Positions 37,568 through 48,084 of a stretch of 64,000 nucleotides of DNA are shown here, piece by piece. The notes beneath the pieces are model-generated. The model ran no database searches and had not been told where the DNA came from. It saw only the letters and a program-made list of their open reading frames with translations. The stretch is from Marinomonas pollencensis (GTDB lineage: Bacteria; Pseudomonadota; Gammaproteobacteria; Pseudomonadales; Marinomonadaceae). The stretch's first letter is position 1; the number at the start of each line of letters is the position of its first letter. The position numbers and the translations under genes are program-made. Where the stretch lies: assembly GCF_003387375.1 (NCBI RefSeq), contig NZ_QUNG01000001.1, forward strand, positions 124,001-188,000, in the 5' to 3' direction.

Positions 37568-39373
37568 TTAGGCATTCAGGAAAAGAAAATTCTCTTCGTC
37601 CATCGCCAACAAATTATCGACTCCAGACAACATTGCCTCAGCATGAGCACGGGTACGTGGTAACAAGCGCTCATAATAGAAAGTCGCGGTTTGCAGTTTC
37701 GCCGTGTAAAAGCCAACTTCGTCAGACCCTTGGTCTAGCTTAGTTTGTGCTGTGATCGCCATACGCGCCCAAAAGTAGGCTAACACCACGTAACCAGAGA
37801 ACATTAGGTAGTCAACAGAGGCAGCACCCACTTCATCCTTATTACGCATAGCTTTCATGCCAATTTTCATTGTCAAATCTCCCCACTCTCCATTCACTTT
37901 ATCCAGAGCAGAAATGTAAGATTTGAAACGTTTATCGCCCTTATGTTCTTTACAGAACTTATGGATGATTTTTGTAAAGCGACGCAATGTAGCGCCTTGA
38001 GTCATCAAGACTTTGCGACCCAGCAAATCAAGTGCCTGAATGCCGGTGGTGCCTTCATAAAGCATAGAGATACGGCAATCACGAACATTTTGCTCCATGC
38101 CCCATTCGGCAATAAAACCGTGACCACCGAACACTTGTAGTCCCTGATTCGCTGCTTCAAAACCGGTTTCGGTTAAAAAGGCTTTAGCAATCGGCGTCAA
38201 CAATGACATCAACTCATCCGCTTCCGCCTTTTCTTCTTCATTACCGTGTTTGGTTTTATCCACCAGCAAAGAACAATAATGAATTAGTGCTCGCCCACCT
38301 TCCGCAAAGGCCTTTTGTGTCAATAACATACGACGAACATCAGGATGAACAATAATAGGATCGGCAGCCTTATCCGGCGCTTTGGCACCAGACAAAGAAC
38401 GCATTTGCAAACGATCTTTCGCGTAAGTAACGGAGTTTTGTAGCGCCCATTCAGAGTGTGCAAGACCTTGTAATGCAGTACCAAGGCGAGCCGTGTTCAT
38501 AAAGGTAAACATGCAATTCAGACCACGGTTTGGCTCACCAATAAGGAAGCCTTTCGCGCCATCAAAATTCATCACACATGTGGCGTTACCATGAATCCCC
38601 ATCTTGTGTTCAATCGAACCACAAGCCACTTGATTCCGGTCGCCAACATCACCGGACTCGGTAACATTGAATTTCGGCACGATAAACAGAGAAATACCCT
38701 TGGTACCCGCAGGCGCATCAGGCAAACGCGCCAATACGATATGGACAATATTTTCTGCCATATCATGCTCACCCGCCGAGATGAAAATCTTCGTGCCAGA
38801 TAGCGAGTAGCTACCATCAGCATTCGGCTCGGCTTTGGTTTTAAGCATGCCTAAATCGGTACCACAATGGGGTTCAGTCAGACACATGGTGCCGGTCCAT
38901 TCGCCGGAAACCAGTTTTGTTAGGTAGGTTTGTTTTTGCTCATCGGTACCATGTTGTTCAATGGTATTCATTGCGCCATGACTCAAGCCTGGGTACATCC
39001 CCCACGACCAGTTTGCAGTGGCCACCATTTCTGTGATCATCATGCCTAATGAATCAGGAAGACCTTGACCACCCACCGCTTCTGGGTGAGATAAAGAAGG
39101 CCAGCCGCCATCAACATATTGTTGATAGGCTTCTTTAAAACCGTCAGGTGTCGTCACAACACCATCTTCAAACTGACAACCTTGCTGGTCGCCAACACGA
39201 TTTAGAGGAGACAAAACCCGCTCCGCAAATTTGGCACCTTCTTCTAAGATTGCCGACACCATATCTGGTGTGGCTTCTTCGCCACCGGGTAAATTCGCGT
39301 AATGAGCATTAATGTCGAGTAGCTCTTCAGTGACAAATTTAATATCGCGTATGGGTGCTTTGTATTCAGGCAT
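37568..39373 (-). CDS. Acyl-CoA dehydrogenase, 600-residue type
   Basis: This flavoenzyme starts beta-oxidation by making the enoyl-CoA. It has [13 protein letters not shown] (158-170) for FAD/substrate binding, the [40 protein letters not shown] region with the catalytic-side Glu, and a C-terminal extra domain (about 470-601) typical of the long type. Electrons go to the EtfAB encoded 4 kb away. Confidence 0.92.
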   Translation of the reverse strand: MPEYKAPIRDIKFVTEELLDINAHYANLPGGEEATPDMVSAILEEGAKFAERVLSPLNRVGDQQGCQFEDGVVTTPDGFKEAYQQYVDGGWPSLSHPEAVGGQGLPDSLGMMITEMVATANWSWGMYPGLSHGAMNTIEQHGTDEQKQTYLTKLVSGEWTGTMCLTEPHCGTDLGMLKTKAEPNADGSYSLSGTKIFISAGEHDMAENIVHIVLARLPDAPAGTKGISLFIVPKFNVTESGDVGDRNQVACGSIEHKMGIHGNATCVMNFDGAKGFLIGEPNRGLNCMFTFMNTARLGTALQGLAHSEWALQNSVTYAKDRLQMRSLSGAKAPDKAADPIIVHPDVRRMLLTQKAFAEGGRALIHYCSLLVDKTKHGNEEEKAEADELMSLLTPIAKAFLTETGFEAANQGLQVFGGHGFIAEWGMEQNVRDCRISMLYEGTTGIQALDLLGRKVLMTQGATLRRFTKIIHKFCKEHKGDKRFKSYISALDKVNGEWGDLTMKIGMKAMRNKDEVGAASVDYLMFSGYVVLAYFWARMAITAQTKLDQGSDEVGFYTAKLQTATFYYERLLPRTRAHAEAMLSGVDNLLAMDEENFLFLNA

Positions 39374-39582
39374 AGCCTATAACCTCTTATTGTTTTTATC
39401 TTGCCTCGGTTCGCTAAACAAACCCAGTTCTATGCTAGAAAGAGTCGTCCATCAGCAAGGTTCGCTCAATAACAAAAGACACCAAGATTAATGACAAAAT
39501 TAATCAATGGTGTTTTTTACGTTCAACAAGAGAAAACAAGAAACAATAAAAGAAGGGAGAAATATAAGATTTTAGAAGGGTT

Positions 39583-40620
39583 TTAACGAACTTTGTCTAC
39601 AAAAGAGCACACATTACTTTCCCAGACCTCTTCATCAAGGCCAATCACCTCGAAGCGATTTGATTGATCCCAAGGTGACATTTTCATAGACAATATGCCT
39701 CTGGAGCCATTAACAAAAAGCGCTTTATTGGGCCCGAGAAGAAAAACCCCCTTGATACGGTAGATTCCTTTATCACGGATTAATGCGGCTAACCCAGAAC
39801 GCAATCGACTCTCAGCAAAAATACAATCAGCGGGCCATTGCCAGCCAACGACCTTCATACCACCTTGCTGCTTCACATAGTGACGCTTCTTATTGGCTTG
39901 TCTGCTTGGCTTATCGTACTGCTCTATATGGCTGTGATCGTGATCATGACTGGGCTGGTACTTATGAAGGTCGGCGGGCTGCGAGGCTACTATTTTTCCA
40001 GCGTCTATCTCTCTAATCTGCAAACGTGGATCTAGGTCTTCCTCCAGCAGCTTCATGGTCGTGTTCATGACTAACTGTTCTGCCAATAGGCCTCGTGCTT
40101 GACAATATTCCATGAGGCGCCTTGTGTCCGCCTCACAGTAATCCGTCACATGACTTGCCACCAGCACATCGGCACATTCCAACTGGTCGTTAAAAATAGC
40201 GTGTTGCGTGTAACGCGTATCGGCTAAATTACGTGCATCAAGCACACAAAACGCCCCAGTCAGCCACAATACATCTTGGTACTGAGGTGCGTTTAAAGAC
40301 GCGATAATTTGTTTAGGGTGACCCAACCCAGAAGGCTCAATCAAAATACGATCTGGGTTTTGCTCGCGAATTAACTGATTGATCCCCTGTGTAAATGCTG
40401 TTGAGGTAACACAACAAACACAACCACCAGGCACTTCTTTAATGGCCACACCTGTGTCACTTAACAGGGCCCCGTCCAGCCCAATATCGCCAAACTCATT
40501 GACCAATACTGCCCAGCGCTCATAAGCTGGCACTTGGGCGAGCAGGCTGCGAATTAATGTGGTTTTACCGGCACCTAAAAAGCCCGTAACCAGGCTGACT
40601 TTGATTCCCTGATAGCGCAT
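39583..40620 (-). CDS. CobW-family GTPase (metal-handling)
   Basis: The 345-residue protein has Walker A GFLGAGKTT (13-21), the metal-binding GCVCC (66-70) and a His/Asp-rich linker SHDHDHSH near 218-225, then a CobW C-terminal domain. Relatives deliver zinc or cobalt to enzymes. No Zur-type box could be assigned upstream, so the metal is undetermined. Confidence 0.9.
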   Translation of the reverse strand: MRYQGIKVSLVTGFLGAGKTTLIRSLLAQVPAYERWAVLVNEFGDIGLDGALLSDTGVAIKEVPGGCVCCVTSTAFTQGINQLIREQNPDRILIEPSGLGHPKQIIASLNAPQYQDVLWLTGAFCVLDARNLADTRYTQHAIFNDQLECADVLVASHVTDYCEADTRRLMEYCQARGLLAEQLVMNTTMKLLEEDLDPRLQIREIDAGKIVASQPADLHKYQPSHDHDHSHIEQYDKPSRQANKKRHYVKQQGGMKVVGWQWPADCIFAESRLRSGLAALIRDKGIYRIKGVFLLGPNKALFVNGSRGILSMKMSPWDQSNRFEVIGLDEEVWESNVCSFVDKVR

Positions 40621-40645
40621 TTCTTCTCCTAAAACACAAGGCGAG

Positions 40646-41179
40646 CTACTTTCGGGGGGCGCGCACTTTGACGTTATTATTGACGTCTTTACTGCGTCGA
40701 ATCAGCTCATCATCCGCCACTAATTGAGTGGATTTAGCCAAACGATCATAAAGTAAAACATTCACCGAAGCGGCCAAATTCATGCAACCGACGGTAGGCA
40801 CGAATACCACATGATCGGCACGATCGACCACTTTTTGGCTAATCGTGCCATCCTCCGGACCAAACACATATAAGGCCTTTTTAGGGTGTTCAAAGTAAGG
40901 CAAAGGGGTTGCGCCCTGGATCAAATCCACACAAACAATTTTTGTTTCTTCATCCACTGCATCGATTAACTCATCCACGCCAAGGGACTCTATGTTGATC
41001 AATGGAATCGAGGTGTGGGCTTTTTTCGTATCGGTTGCCAACTTAGCGGCTCGATCATAGCGTGCACCTGAGTACAGCACTTGATCCACTTGATAACAGC
41101 CCGCTGCGCGCATCACAGCACCTACGTTTGAAGTACTTTTTGGATTGGTTAAACCAATAGAAACAAAATCACTATTCAT
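40646..41179 (-). CDS. SPOUT-class RNA methyltransferase (TrmH/SpoU family)
   Basis: The 177-residue protein has the SPOUT motifs NPKSTSNVGAVMRAAGCY (8-25), VFGPEDGTIS and GCMNLAASVNVLLYDRL (knot and SAM site). It is short like TrmL or a single-domain SpoU, and probably methylates a tRNA or rRNA ribose. The C-terminal basic tail is unusual. Confidence 0.85.
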   Translation of the reverse strand: MNSDFVSIGLTNPKSTSNVGAVMRAAGCYQVDQVLYSGARYDRAAKLATDTKKAHTSIPLINIESLGVDELIDAVDEETKIVCVDLIQGATPLPYFEHPKKALYVFGPEDGTISQKVVDRADHVVFVPTVGCMNLAASVNVLLYDRLAKSTQLVADDELIRRSKDVNNNVKVRAPRK

Positions 41180-41344
41180 TAGAAAAAATAGACCTTAAGG
41201 AAACGAAGCGAGGAATAAAAAAGACGCAATCAAAAAGCATAAATCATACCACTGTTTTGCGTAATTCCCAGTAATAAGGCAACACCTCGCATCTGCCGCA
41301 CCGAGATTGCTCCAACGACACAATTCAAGCTATGCTGACTTTTT

Positions 41345-42229
41345 ATGCCACTGTTACGAGTAAACAAGATGTCCTTTATTAAAAAATGTGGTTTAACGCT
41401 GTTCGCCGCAGCTGCATTCCAAAGCCAAGCGGCGTCAGTCTGGAAAGTCGCGTCTGGTAATCAGACCTTATTTCTAGGCGGCACTATTCATATTTTAAGC
41501 CCAGATGACTACCCTCTTCCTGCGGCCTACGATCAAGCTTACAACGCCTCAGACAAGGTGGTATTTGAAACCGATATCAGCGCCATCAATTCCCGTGAAT
41601 TTCAACAAAAGCTGATCAACCAATTGTCATACCGAGATGGCACCACGATTGATCAAGTGCTCCAACCTGAGACTTACCAAGCACTGACTCACTTTCTCGA
41701 AGCACGCCATATTCCATTCAGCAAAATCGCACCGCTAAAACCCAGCCTCATCGCCATGACATTAAGCGTCATGGAATTACAATCGCTGGGCTTCACCAGC
41801 GAAGGGGTAGACCAATATTATGCCGCCAAAGCCACCATAGACCACAAACCTCAAGGCTGGCTTGAAGCACCTCAAGACCAAATCGATGTGCTAGAAAGTT
41901 TAGGCGAAGGGGACGAAAATGAAATGATGGCGTACTCTCTACAAGACATTGAAGACATGCCAAACACAGTAGATACACTCAGACAAAGCTGGCGTGACGG
42001 CAATATGGTGGCCATGGCGGAAGCAACAATTACCGAGTTTAAGCAAGATTACCCCGACATATATCAGGCATTATTGGTCGAGCGAAACAACCTCTGGATG
42101 CCTCAAATTGAAACCATGCTAAAGGATGACAGCACCGAATTTATTATGGTCGGTGCCATGCACCTTGCTGGCCCCGATGGCATATTAGCCAGACTGGCAG
42201 CACGCGGTTACCAAATAGAAAAACTCTAA
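41345..42229 (+). CDS. TraB/GumN family protein, exported
   Basis: The protein has a signal peptide (start possibly ATG 41369, MSFIKK) ending near QSQAAS. The TraB pattern is clear: LFLGGTIHILSPDDYPLP, VVFETDIS, and MVGAMHLAGPDGILARLAARGYQIEKL at the end. TraB proteins are thought to be metalloproteases, using the GTxH and final GxxH motifs. It has no clear operon partner. Confidence 0.88.
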   Translation: MPLLRVNKMSFIKKCGLTLFAAAAFQSQAASVWKVASGNQTLFLGGTIHILSPDDYPLPAAYDQAYNASDKVVFETDISAINSREFQQKLINQLSYRDGTTIDQVLQPETYQALTHFLEARHIPFSKIAPLKPSLIAMTLSVMELQSLGFTSEGVDQYYAAKATIDHKPQGWLEAPQDQIDVLESLGEGDENEMMAYSLQDIEDMPNTVDTLRQSWRDGNMVAMAEATITEFKQDYPDIYQALLVERNNLWMPQIETMLKDDSTEFIMVGAMHLAGPDGILARLAARGYQIEKL

Positions 42230-42257
42230 CTTGCTCTAATCTGATCAGAAAGCGAGG

Positions 42258-42455
42258 CTAAAACGTTTCGTTTTCTGAGCGCACCAACACTCTGGGGCTC
42301 CCCTCTCGCTCTGAATCCACATAGAAAACAATAGGCTGGCAACAGACTTGGCAGTCTTCTATGTACTCTTGCGACTCTTCCAAGAGCTCCACACTTACGC
42401 TCTCTCTTTCGCCACAATAAGGGCATACAATGTCTATTTCGAGCAAATCATTCAT
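42258..42455 (-). CDS. CPXCG-type cysteine-rich small protein
   Basis: The 65-residue protein has CPYCGE (11-16) and CQVCCQP (35-41), a small zinc-ribbon. Function unknown; the family is widespread in gammaproteobacteria. Confidence 0.8.
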   Translation of the reverse strand: MNDLLEIDIVCPYCGERESVSVELLEESQEYIEDCQVCCQPIVFYVDSEREGSPRVLVRSENETF

Positions 42456-42646
42456 CTGTCTGTCCTCGTCTTCGACTGGGTTTTGTTCACTGCTGTCACT
42501 ACCCTAACACCTGCGCTTGGCTGGCCTGAATACAAACAGCAAACAAGCTGTCTTTTACCTTCGCAAAAGCCCGCTATTGATATATGATGCGCCCCTCATT
42601 TTTCATGCCATCTGCGGCTTTATAAGCCCAGCTCAACAAGGTCATT

Positions 42647-43390
42647 ATGTCTTATAACGCGTTATACACGGATTTATCCGGCTACTATGATCTCATGTGC
42701 GCCGACATAGATTATCAAGGGCAAAGCAGCAGCGCCCATCGCCTGCATCAAATCTTTGGTAATAGCGGCAAACAGCATTTAGATCTGGCCTGTGGCACTG
42801 GCCCACACATTGCGCACTTGATCCAGCATGGGTTTCACAGCCAAGGCTTAGACATCAATCAACCTATGCTGGAAATTGCTCAGCAACGTTGCCCAGAAGC
42901 GCAATTTGCACAAGGCAATATGTGCGCCTTCCAGACCGATCAAAAATTCGACCTAATTACCTGTTTCTTATATTCCATTCACTACAGCGGCAGTATTGAA
43001 GAGCTAATTGGTTGCATTAAAAGCGCCCATCAAGCATTACAAAGTGGTGGCGTGTTTTACTTTAATGTCGTGGATAAAAACCACATTAATAACGAGCTAT
43101 TTGCTAAACACAGCGTGTCACAGGGCGCTGACCTTTTTCAGTTTAGTTCAGCGTGGCATTATATTGGCGAGGGCGAAAAGCAAACCTTAAATGTAAGAAT
43201 AGACAAAACCTGTGATCAGCAAACGCTCACATGGGAAGATGCACACCCCATGGTTGCATTGGACTTCGAACAGCTAAAAACGCTGCTCACACCGTATTTT
43301 GAGGTGCATGTATTTGAGCACAATTACGAACAAATTACGCCTTGGCAACAGGCCTCCGGCAACGCCATCTTTGTCTGCACCAAAGCCTAA
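42647..43390 (+). CDS. Class I SAM-dependent methyltransferase
   Basis: The 247-residue protein has the SAM motif LDLACGTGPHIAHL (45-58), GLDINQPML and the AQGNMCAF, DLITCFLYSIHY segments. The substrate is unknown. It stands alone with its own upstream gap, converging on a small membrane protein gene. Confidence 0.85.
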   Translation: MSYNALYTDLSGYYDLMCADIDYQGQSSSAHRLHQIFGNSGKQHLDLACGTGPHIAHLIQHGFHSQGLDINQPMLEIAQQRCPEAQFAQGNMCAFQTDQKFDLITCFLYSIHYSGSIEELIGCIKSAHQALQSGGVFYFNVVDKNHINNELFAKHSVSQGADLFQFSSAWHYIGEGEKQTLNVRIDKTCDQQTLTWEDAHPMVALDFEQLKTLLTPYFEVHVFEHNYEQITPWQQASGNAIFVCTKA

Positions 43391-43445
43391 TAAAACGCCA
43401 TAACAGTAAGCTATAAAGCATACCCCTAATTACTCACAAGGGGTA

Positions 43446-43724
43446 TTACTTACTCTTCCAAATGGTGGCAACCGCCCGTTCACTGCCCAAAAAACCAACT
43501 ATTCCACACACCAAGCCGACCCCTAAAAACACCACAATAGGGATAACTCCGCCCAGCTCAGAAAACTTCACCGACAAGGACAAAGAGGCTAACGACAGAG
43601 CGCAGAACAACAAGCCAATGACGATCAATATTTTGCGATGGGAACCTTTATAAACATAAGCCCCTTCTCCTTTTTCAAAAGGAGCAAGCACCAACCATAA
43701 ACGCTTTCTTAATGCTTCTTTCAT
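43446..43724 (-). CDS. Small membrane protein of unknown function
   Basis: ATG 43724 is chosen because AGGGGA lies 5 bases upstream. The 92-residue protein has a basic N-terminus and two hydrophobic helices (about 33-52 and 60-82). No family recognised. Confidence 0.6.
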   Translation of the reverse strand: MKEALRKRLWLVLAPFEKGEGAYVYKGSHRKILIVIGLLFCALSLASLSLSVKFSELGGVIPIVVFLGVGLVCGIVGFLGSERAVATIWKSK

Positions 43725-43793
43725 AGTATCCCCTAGAAAATACACACCGTTTACCACGGCAACAGTAATGAGGTGTCGCAGCCTGCCAACACC

Positions 43794-44438
43794 TCACACA
43801 AAAACGGCCTCTAAACTGTACTCTATCACACCGGTATTATCTAACTGGCTCACTTGCGCCATTTTTTGCGCCACCTCTGAGCCGCGAATCGGACGGTAGC
43901 GCTTTAAGCCTGGCACTCTGGCCAAGATGGGCAGACAATACGTGGCCAATGTCTCAGCTAACCGAAACTCCTCACGCTCACCAAGCAATAGCGAGGGGCG
44001 AAAAATACTGATGCAAGAAAAGGGCAGCGCCTTTACCTTACTTTCTAATTCACCTTTCATGGCTAAATAAGCACTTTTACTCTTGGCGTTGGCGCCACTT
44101 GAAGAGACCAAAAGATAATGACAGACCCCTTGCTTAAGCGCGAGCTTTGCCGCACACAATTGATAATCAAGATCCACTTTTCGCTGCGCCTGAAGCGAAC
44201 CTGCCTGTTTCAATGTGGAGCCCAAACACGAGAATAAAAAGTCCGCTTTAAAAAGATTTTCAGAGGCTTCAAGGTGATCAAAATCCACTTGATGGTTGTC
44301 TACTTTAGCTGCGGAATGTGGTGCGGGACAGCGCGTAAGGGTCACTACCCTATCAATCGACGCCATGCCCACTAACTGATCCACCAAAGCGCGACCCACC
44401 AAGCCTGTCGCGCCAATAACAACGGCTGTTTTCCCCAT
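43794..44438 (-). CDS. NAD(P)-binding Rossmann protein (HTATIP2/YwnB type)
   Basis: The 214-residue protein has VIGATGLVGRALVDQL (7-22), FSCLGSTLKQAGS (69-81), VSSSGANAKSKSAYLAMKGELE (116-137) and the IFRPSLLLGER segment of atypical short-chain dehydrogenases. Function unclear, as substrate residues vary widely in the family. Confidence 0.85.
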   Translation of the reverse strand: MGKTAVVIGATGLVGRALVDQLVGMASIDRVVTLTRCPAPHSAAKVDNHQVDFDHLEASENLFKADFLFSCLGSTLKQAGSLQAQRKVDLDYQLCAAKLALKQGVCHYLLVSSSGANAKSKSAYLAMKGELESKVKALPFSCISIFRPSLLLGEREEFRLAETLATYCLPILARVPGLKRYRPIRGSEVAQKMAQVSQLDNTGVIEYSLEAVFV

Positions 44439-44496
44439 ACCTTACGCCTTTCAATTGGTCTCGTTCAATTTATGCCATGGGCTGACAATACGCCAA

Positions 44497-44534
44497 CAAA
44501 AAAAGGCCAGAGACACAGCCTCTAGCCTTTTTAT
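44497..44534 (-). terminator. ilvE terminator
   Basis: AAAAAGGC and GCCTTTTT enclose AGA/TCT pairing with loop CACAGCC; A and T runs lie on each side. Confidence 0.8.
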
Positions 44535-44556
44535 AACACGAATCTAACGGTGCTAG

Positions 44557-45555
44557 TTAAGCGATTTTTGTTAACCAATTATGCGTGTCTGGCGCATTAC
44601 CCCATTGAATATCATTCAATGCTTTACGCAGCTTTTCAACCACTGGCCCAGGCTCACCAGAACCCACCTTGATGTCTTCACCGTTATGGATAAAGGTGCC
44701 CACAGAGGTCAGTACCGCCGCAGTACCAGACAAGGCCGCTTCAACACCCGGTTTCGCAGCACGCTCTAACAACTCAGTTACCGTAATGTCTCGCTCACTT
44801 ACGGTCATACCAAGGTCCGCCGCCAAAGTAAGCACAGAAGAACGTGTCACCCCGTGTAAGAAACTAGAATCCAATGCTTTGGTAATGATTTCATTACCAT
44901 CGATCAACAAGAAGTTAGCGGCGCCCGTTTCTTGCACATCGCCATTCGGACAGAACAAAATTTGGTCAGCTTGCAATTCTGCTTTGGCTTTCATCGTGGG
45001 GCCCAATGCACTGGCATAGTTACCACCGCTCTTGATCATTCCCATGTGCGGTGCACAGCGCATGCCGGTCTCATCCAACAATAAACGCAATGCTTTCACA
45101 CCACCGGTAAAGTAATCCCCTACTGGTGACAATAAAACATACATCATAGAGGACAAGCTTGGCGCAGCCGCTTTACCAATCGCCGCTTCTGTTCCTATGT
45201 GTGTTGGACGGATATATAAAGACCCTGGTGGCGCTGGCACTTCGTCTGTGTATTCAGCCACAGCGTCTACGATCATTTGTGACAGCTGCTCTTGGTCAAC
45301 CGTTGGCAATGCCAATAGTTCGCTGCTTTGTGCAAAACGTTTAACGTTTTGATCCATTCGAAAAACGTGCACACTTCCGTCCGCATGGCGAAATGCTTTT
45401 AACCCTTCAAAACAAGTACTTGAGTAATGAAGAACATGAGCACCAGGATGTAACTGAATGCTATCTGCAGGTACTAGTTCTGCTTTACTCCACTGATTAT
45501 TGTCAAATGTCGCCAATGCCATCTTAGGCAAAAACACGCTACCAAAAGCCGCCAT
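44557..45555 (-). CDS. ilvE: Branched-chain amino acid aminotransferase
   Basis: This class IV PLP transaminase makes or degrades Leu, Ile and Val. The 332-residue protein has the PLP Lys in MIKSGGNYASAL (about 172-183), the QETGAANFLLID Glu motif and the LHGVTRSSVLTLA segment. Its length and N-terminal extension place it with the longer bacterial/eukaryote-like IlvE. It is a single gene, with a terminator. Confidence 0.92.
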   Translation of the reverse strand: MAAFGSVFLPKMALATFDNNQWSKAELVPADSIQLHPGAHVLHYSSTCFEGLKAFRHADGSVHVFRMDQNVKRFAQSSELLALPTVDQEQLSQMIVDAVAEYTDEVPAPPGSLYIRPTHIGTEAAIGKAAAPSLSSMMYVLLSPVGDYFTGGVKALRLLLDETGMRCAPHMGMIKSGGNYASALGPTMKAKAELQADQILFCPNGDVQETGAANFLLIDGNEIITKALDSSFLHGVTRSSVLTLAADLGMTVSERDITVTELLERAAKPGVEAALSGTAAVLTSVGTFIHNGEDIKVGSGEPGPVVEKLRKALNDIQWGNAPDTHNWLTKIA

Positions 45556-45767
45556 TATTATGTCCTATTAAGTCAGATGTATACGATCCAATATCGCTGT
45601 GATGAACGGGCGATTGACGCTTAAAAGAAAAAGAGTCTGCCCTATAGTAGATGATAGTAAATCAGATTAGTGCAGCAAGAAAGCAAATCAGAATTGACAA
45701 GCCACCTAGAGATCAGATTTTCAGTATTTTTGCGTAATTGATTAAAAAACGCGCTACCTTAAAGCCA

Positions 45768-46643
45768 TTATAAAGCAAACTCCGAAATCTGGTTACCGCC
45801 TGCATTCTTAGCTTGGTACATAGCGTGGTCAGCGCGCTGAATCAAGGTCAGTACATCGTTCGCATGATCAGGATAATGGGCAATGCCGATACTGGCGGTA
45901 ATCTTGAGTTCAATGCCATCAATAAGATACCCCTTACCAATGTCTCGACAAATTTTACATGCCACATTATAAGCGTCTTCAAACGCCGCAATATTGTTTA
46001 ACAGGATTAAAAACTCATCTCCACCTTGTCGCGCAGCACTATCAGAATCTCGTATGCTCCCGGCCAGCCTTTTAGCAACCGCCTGTAGTAGCTGATCACC
46101 TATCCCATGGCCATATTGGTCATTAATCTCTTTAAAGCAATCAAGATCAATAAACAGCAAAGACAAGATACTGGATTCGCGGCGCGCTCTGCTGAGGCCG
46201 GTTTGCAAGCGATCCAAAAATAACGAACGATTAGGCAAGTCCGTTAACGGGTCATGACGCGCCATTCTTTCTAGCCGCGCTTCCATTTTCTTACGCTCAG
46301 TAATATCGTGCGCCACGGCAATACGGTACTGGTGCTTTTCAGACCATCGTGCCGACCATAACACATGCACAACACGGCCACTTTTATGCACCCAGCGATT
46401 CTCAAACCTAGGCTTAAGCTCACCCTCTAATAGGTTTTCAACCACTTGATGGGTTTTTTCTACGTCTTCGGGCAGAATCATAATATCCATTGGCTGACCA
46501 ATCACTTCACTGGGAGCATAGCCAAATATCCGCTCAAAGGCGGCACTGACAAACACAAAATTGCCTTCACGATCGACCACACAAACGGCGTCTAACATCA
46601 GCTCTAAAACATCAGAAAGATGAACCAAGTCATTACTTTTCAT
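45768..46643 (-). CDS. PAS-GGDEF diguanylate cyclase
   Basis: ATG 46643 has GAGGGG 9 bases upstream; an in-frame TTG at 46682 is less likely. A PAS domain (residues about 1-115) is followed by a GGDEF domain with ARQGGDEFLILL and an inhibitory-site RDSD five residues before. It should make cyclic di-GMP, feedback-limited, in response to a signal sensed by the PAS domain. It is soluble. Confidence 0.92.
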   Translation of the reverse strand: MKSNDLVHLSDVLELMLDAVCVVDREGNFVFVSAAFERIFGYAPSEVIGQPMDIMILPEDVEKTHQVVENLLEGELKPRFENRWVHKSGRVVHVLWSARWSEKHQYRIAVAHDITERKKMEARLERMARHDPLTDLPNRSLFLDRLQTGLSRARRESSILSLLFIDLDCFKEINDQYGHGIGDQLLQAVAKRLAGSIRDSDSAARQGGDEFLILLNNIAAFEDAYNVACKICRDIGKGYLIDGIELKITASIGIAHYPDHANDVLTLIQRADHAMYQAKNAGGNQISEFAL

Positions 46644-46785
46644 AGTGCAAAGCCCCTCTAAGGTAACACCATAATCAACCAAACAATTAAGTCTAAATGC
46701 TTGTTTCTACTGGATCTAAGTTAATAATAGAGTGGTTTTTAATATTTTGTCTGTCGAAAACAAAAAAACATTACTAAAAAATACA

Positions 46786-47247
46786 CTACTCGCTTTTAGG
46801 GACCGAAGTATTCTCCTCATCATCTGGCAGCTCATAATAAATAGCTTGGCCAGTCACCTTCGCCTTTGGCAAAGAAAAGCCAGACCCTATGGAGGTACCA
46901 ACACCGCCACTGCCTAAAGACAGCCCTAACCCTGTTCCCAAATGCTCAAAAGAGCTTTCTGAAACCTGATCCAATATCACGCCATTGGCGCCAATCTTAG
47001 CGGCTTGCTCTTTGAGCTCAACTTTGGCTTTTTCCAACCTAGCGTCATCAGAAAAGCCTTTTTCACTGGTGGCTTTCACGGTACCAATCACCTGATAAGA
47101 GAACGTCGGTTTATGGGAAAAAAGCGCCACTTGTTCAGGGTCAATTTCAGGGCGCTTTTCGCCGGTTAATTGATACGAACCGGACGCACAACCGTACAAA
47201 AACAAACTAAAGAAGACGAGTAAAACAGACGTGGAGGCTTTTAACAT
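46786..47247 (-). CDS. Lipoprotein of unknown function
   Basis: ATG 47247 is preferred; GAGAG lies 5 bases upstream. The lipobox LYGC places the lipid-bearing Cys near residue 20. A beta/alpha domain (VIGTVKATSEKG..EQAAKIGANGVILDQV) resembles DUF4156 or YfiM/RcsF-like small envelope domains, and a Gly-rich segment LGLSLGSGGVGTSIGSG follows. Location: inner or outer membrane unknown. Confidence 0.65.
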   Translation of the reverse strand: MLKASTSVLLVFFSLFLYGCASGSYQLTGEKRPEIDPEQVALFSHKPTFSYQVIGTVKATSEKGFSDDARLEKAKVELKEQAAKIGANGVILDQVSESSFEHLGTGLGLSLGSGGVGTSIGSGFSLPKAKVTGQAIYYELPDDEENTSVPKSE

Positions 47248-47442
47248 AATCACTCTCATGGGGGACGTTAAAACCGTAATAGAATCTTACAGTCAGTGGT
47301 AAGACGCTAACGAAACACTCATATGAAGATATACCAGTTTGCCCTAAGACTCCAAAAAAACGCCGTGAAAAAACGCCCCACTTGCTTTATCTTGCCGCTT
47401 TACTCACGTACTAGACAGAACATTTGCTCAAGCCCTAAACAT

Positions 47443-47470
47443 AAAAAAAGAGGCCGCCGCCTCTTTTTTA
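47443..47470 (-). terminator. dcd terminator
   Basis: AGAGGC pairs with GCCTCT around CGCC, with A6 and T6 runs. Confidence 0.9.
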
Positions 47471-47487
47471 TCCAATCACCTCATCAA

Positions 47488-48075
47488 TCAGCTTTTATCA
47501 CCGGATATACGGCTTCCTACCGCCGACGTTTGGTTCTTGTACTTCGCATTATCTCGCTTGTTATAAGGACGCTCAGCAGAGCCAGACATGGTTTCAAAGT
47601 TAATCGCTCCGATGGTCATGCCTGGGCTCAGCGCAATCGGCAGTTTGCCACCGTTTAGAAATTCCAAAACAATGCCGCCGCTCCAGCCTGGATCGATCCG
47701 GTGTGCTGTCACGTGCACCATCAACCCAAGGCGCGCTAAAGAAGAACGACCGTCTAACCAACCCACCAAGTCGTCTGGCAAGGTCACTGACTCTTTCGTC
47801 ACGCCTAACACCAACTCACCAGGATGAATGAAAAATGGCTGACCATCATCAACCAAAATTTCATCACTCATCACCGACTCAATCACCTTGCTCAGATCGG
47901 CTTTCGAGCTACTAAGATCCAAATATGGCGCAGGATGCCCCTGAAACACACGAAAGGAATTCCCTAATCGAAGATCCACGGAGACGCCGCTAATCACGCT
48001 ATTATCTGGGCGAGGCTCTATGATGATGCTACCTTCGTCTAAGGCTTTAATGATATCTCGGTCACACAAACGCAT
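47488..48075 (-). CDS. dcd: dCTP deaminase
   Basis: Dcd converts dCTP to dUTP for thymidylate synthesis. The 195-residue protein has [13 protein letters not shown] (32-44), [23 protein letters not shown] with the catalytic Glu downstream (LEFLN), and a [12 protein letters not shown] end. It is ten bases from apbC in the same direction. Confidence 0.96.
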   Translation of the reverse strand: MRLCDRDIIKALDEGSIIIEPRPDNSVISGVSVDLRLGNSFRVFQGHPAPYLDLSSSKADLSKVIESVMSDEILVDDGQPFFIHPGELVLGVTKESVTLPDDLVGWLDGRSSLARLGLMVHVTAHRIDPGWSGGIVLEFLNGGKLPIALSPGMTIGAINFETMSGSAERPYNKRDNAKYKNQTSAVGSRISGDKS

Positions 48076-48084
48076 TTCTATTCC

